DNA of 64,000 nucleotides from contig OZ257145.1 in NCBI GenBank assembly GCA_965279315.1, positions 3,224,001 to 3,288,000 of the forward strand, given 5' to 3'. Under the pieces are notes generated by a model. The model made no database searches. It was not told the origin of the DNA and worked only from the letters and a program-made list of their open reading frames with translations. Positions 62,825-64,000 of this stretch are shown piece after piece; within the stretch, counting starts at the first letter, position 1; each line of letters begins with the position of its first letter. The position numbers and the translations under genes are program-made. This DNA comes from JAPWJZ01 sp965279315 (GTDB lineage Bacteria > Pseudomonadota > Alphaproteobacteria > Micavibrionales > UBA2020).

Positions 62825-63648
62825 CGCGTGATGTCCAGCTCGCCCGTGTCGATATCGTTCATGTCTTCGCGGTTCTGCTGCATCTGCGCCAGCGAACAGG
62901 CATTCGGGATCGATTTTGTGCGCACCATGATGTCGTGCGCCACGTAACTCATGCCCAGCGTCACGATATAGATGAACACCGTCATCCACAGCGTATCCTT
63001 GGGCGTCCATGTCGCCTGCACATATTTCATGCGCTCGCGCTCCGACACCTTGTACTGCCAGACGCAGGATTCAAGCTTCCAGAAACCCAGGGTCAGCAGG
63101 CCGAGGTTGAGCAGCGCCAGTTCCTGCCACGTAAACAGGATGAAGATGCCGGGAATGCAGCCGACGGTCAGGTAACCGACCCATGGCGCCAGCTGCCACA
63201 TCACCATCGTCATCGTCGAAATGAACGCAAGGTTCGCCCAGAACCGCAGATGCACCTGATCGGGCGTCACGGGCTTCAGTTTCTTCGCGGGCATGTAGAT
63301 TTTATAATATTCATACAGCACATAGGCGAACAGCAGGAACAGCACAACACCCGACACCTGCAGGAACGGATACCCCTTGCCGTCCGCGCTGCAGGCGAGC
63401 GGCTCCAGCTTCGGCGCCAGCGCGCAGGCTTTTTTCTTAATCGCCGCCGGAAAGGCGAACGGGTCGACCAGGAACATCTTGGTGATGACCGCGAACATCA
63501 TGATGAAGGCGGTCTGGCGCAAGCCCTTGCGCTGGTTGGCAAGCCCGCGTTTCAGCGCGAACATCGCGCACAGGAACAGCAAAGGGCCGCCGGCATAGTA
63601 CAGGAACCATGCAAGGTCGAAGCAGTAAAACCAGCACATCATCAGCAT
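62821..63648 (-). CDS. Hypothetical multi-pass membrane protein (275 aa)
   Basis: About seven membrane helices, with [48 protein letters not shown] near the N terminus and [29 protein letters not shown] near the C terminus. Partially conserved LRQTAF..FA..TKMFLVD recalls DUF2339-type membrane proteins, but I do not assign it. The ATG at 63648 may be replaced by an internal ATG. The 144-nt gap after it carries the promoter of the next gene. Confidence 0.75.
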
Positions 63649-63792
63649 GGGAATACCTCTTCCGCCCCCGGAGAGGCCGTTGAATCTGCTGGGATTATGC
63701 CATGAAAGGCATTGTTATTACTAGGCTTTGACTTTTTAACCCCAAAAAGCCATCCTGAGTGCCGGTTCAACAATTCCATTACATAACCTGCC

Positions 63793-64000
63793 ATGTCCGC
63801 CACAAAACAGCTCCGCACGGAAATCATCGGCTTTGACAGCGGCTGGGGCTGCGCCGATTTCCGCTGCGAAGACGGGCCTGTTGCGGTCAATGCACCGGCC
63901 ATCCTGGCGAAACTTGCCGCGCTCGATATCCGCGCACGCTGGCACGCGCCGCTCGGCCTGAAATTCCTCGCGCGGCATGATGACGTGAAGGGCAAGATGG
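63793..64000 (+). CDS. Arginase-family protein, 3' end outside window
   Basis: Start of a gene open to the window end: MSATKQLRTEIIGFDSGWGCADFRCEDGP..., AILAKLAALDIRARWHAPLGLKFL. The GWGCADFRCEDGP stretch near residue 17 resembles the N-terminal arginase/agmatinase/formiminoglutamase signature; the metal-binding motifs would lie beyond the window. Weak ribosome site. Confidence in the family is moderate. Confidence 0.6.
   Translation, partial: MSATKQLRTEIIGFDSGWGCADFRCEDGPVAVNAPAILAKLAALDIRARWHAPLGLKFLARHDDVKGKM

Overview
The window reads as chromosomal DNA of a GC-rich alphaproteobacterium. The basis is the minus-strand run rpiB-glyA-nrdR-nusB, a HemB without the zinc-type cysteine cluster, a small DUF6898-type protein, a MarR protein of the LdtR type and the general codon usage. 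A Micavibrio- or Rhodospirillales-like lineage is possible, but this is only an impression. No rRNA, CRISPR array, recombinase gene, prophage structural gene or intact insertion sequence was seen. One intact tRNA gene, tRNA-Ser(CGA), lies at 4159-4248.

Layout. 1-4030: end of an aldo/keto reductase, a split EamA transporter pair, gpt, a membrane-anchored cytochrome c and two small or secreted unknowns. 4159-12081: the tRNA-Ser gene followed by two consecutive small islands, A (4249-6077) and B (6142-12017). Each is bounded by a copy of the tRNA 3' half and carries matching terminal motifs, including TTACACA-type repeats just inside its ends. Island A holds a frameshifted deaminase-like toxin remnant, a DUF416 gene directly downstream of it, and an unknown AT-rich gene. 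Island B holds an unknown gene, tamA-tamB and a wrecked nhaA. Neither encodes an integrase. 12082-24400: housekeeping and unknown genes (coaD, a membrane/spermidine-synthase fusion, a Y-family polymerase, an EF-hand protein, dus, a DUF1287 protein, a pyruvate kinase lacking its C domain, and a paralogous unknown pair).

24399-30539 is a four-gene operon TolC-HlyD-HlyD-(PqqD-like/M50 protease/HlyD), a complete envelope-spanning export set with no ABC ATPase. 30762-35827: a Rieske oxygenase, two paralogous membrane proteins flanking a lipase-like hydrolase, and an SPFH/prohibitin protein. 36080-40566: an RND efflux adaptor and pump plus a small degenerate channel-like protein. 40567-43759: a small unknown and the nusB-nrdR-glyA-rpiB run. 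44114-49172: an ankyrin protein, glutaryl-CoA dehydrogenase and several unknown membrane or paralogous proteins. 49341-51557 is an AT-rich, probably transferred CHAT-protease gene.

51721-64000: a MarR regulator, a 3-hydroxyisobutyryl-CoA hydrolase, a GIY-YIG protein coupled to a double-J-domain protein, an SRAP protein lacking its catalytic Cys2, a DUF805-Sel1 / VOC / membrane-protein operon, a second ankyrin protein, hemB, a KaiC-like ATPase followed by a hybrid histidine kinase, a membrane protein and the start of an arginase-family gene. The most unusual items are the twin integrase-less tRNA islands, the ABC-less M50/HlyD/TolC operon, the AT-rich CHAT gene and the KaiC/hybrid-kinase pair.
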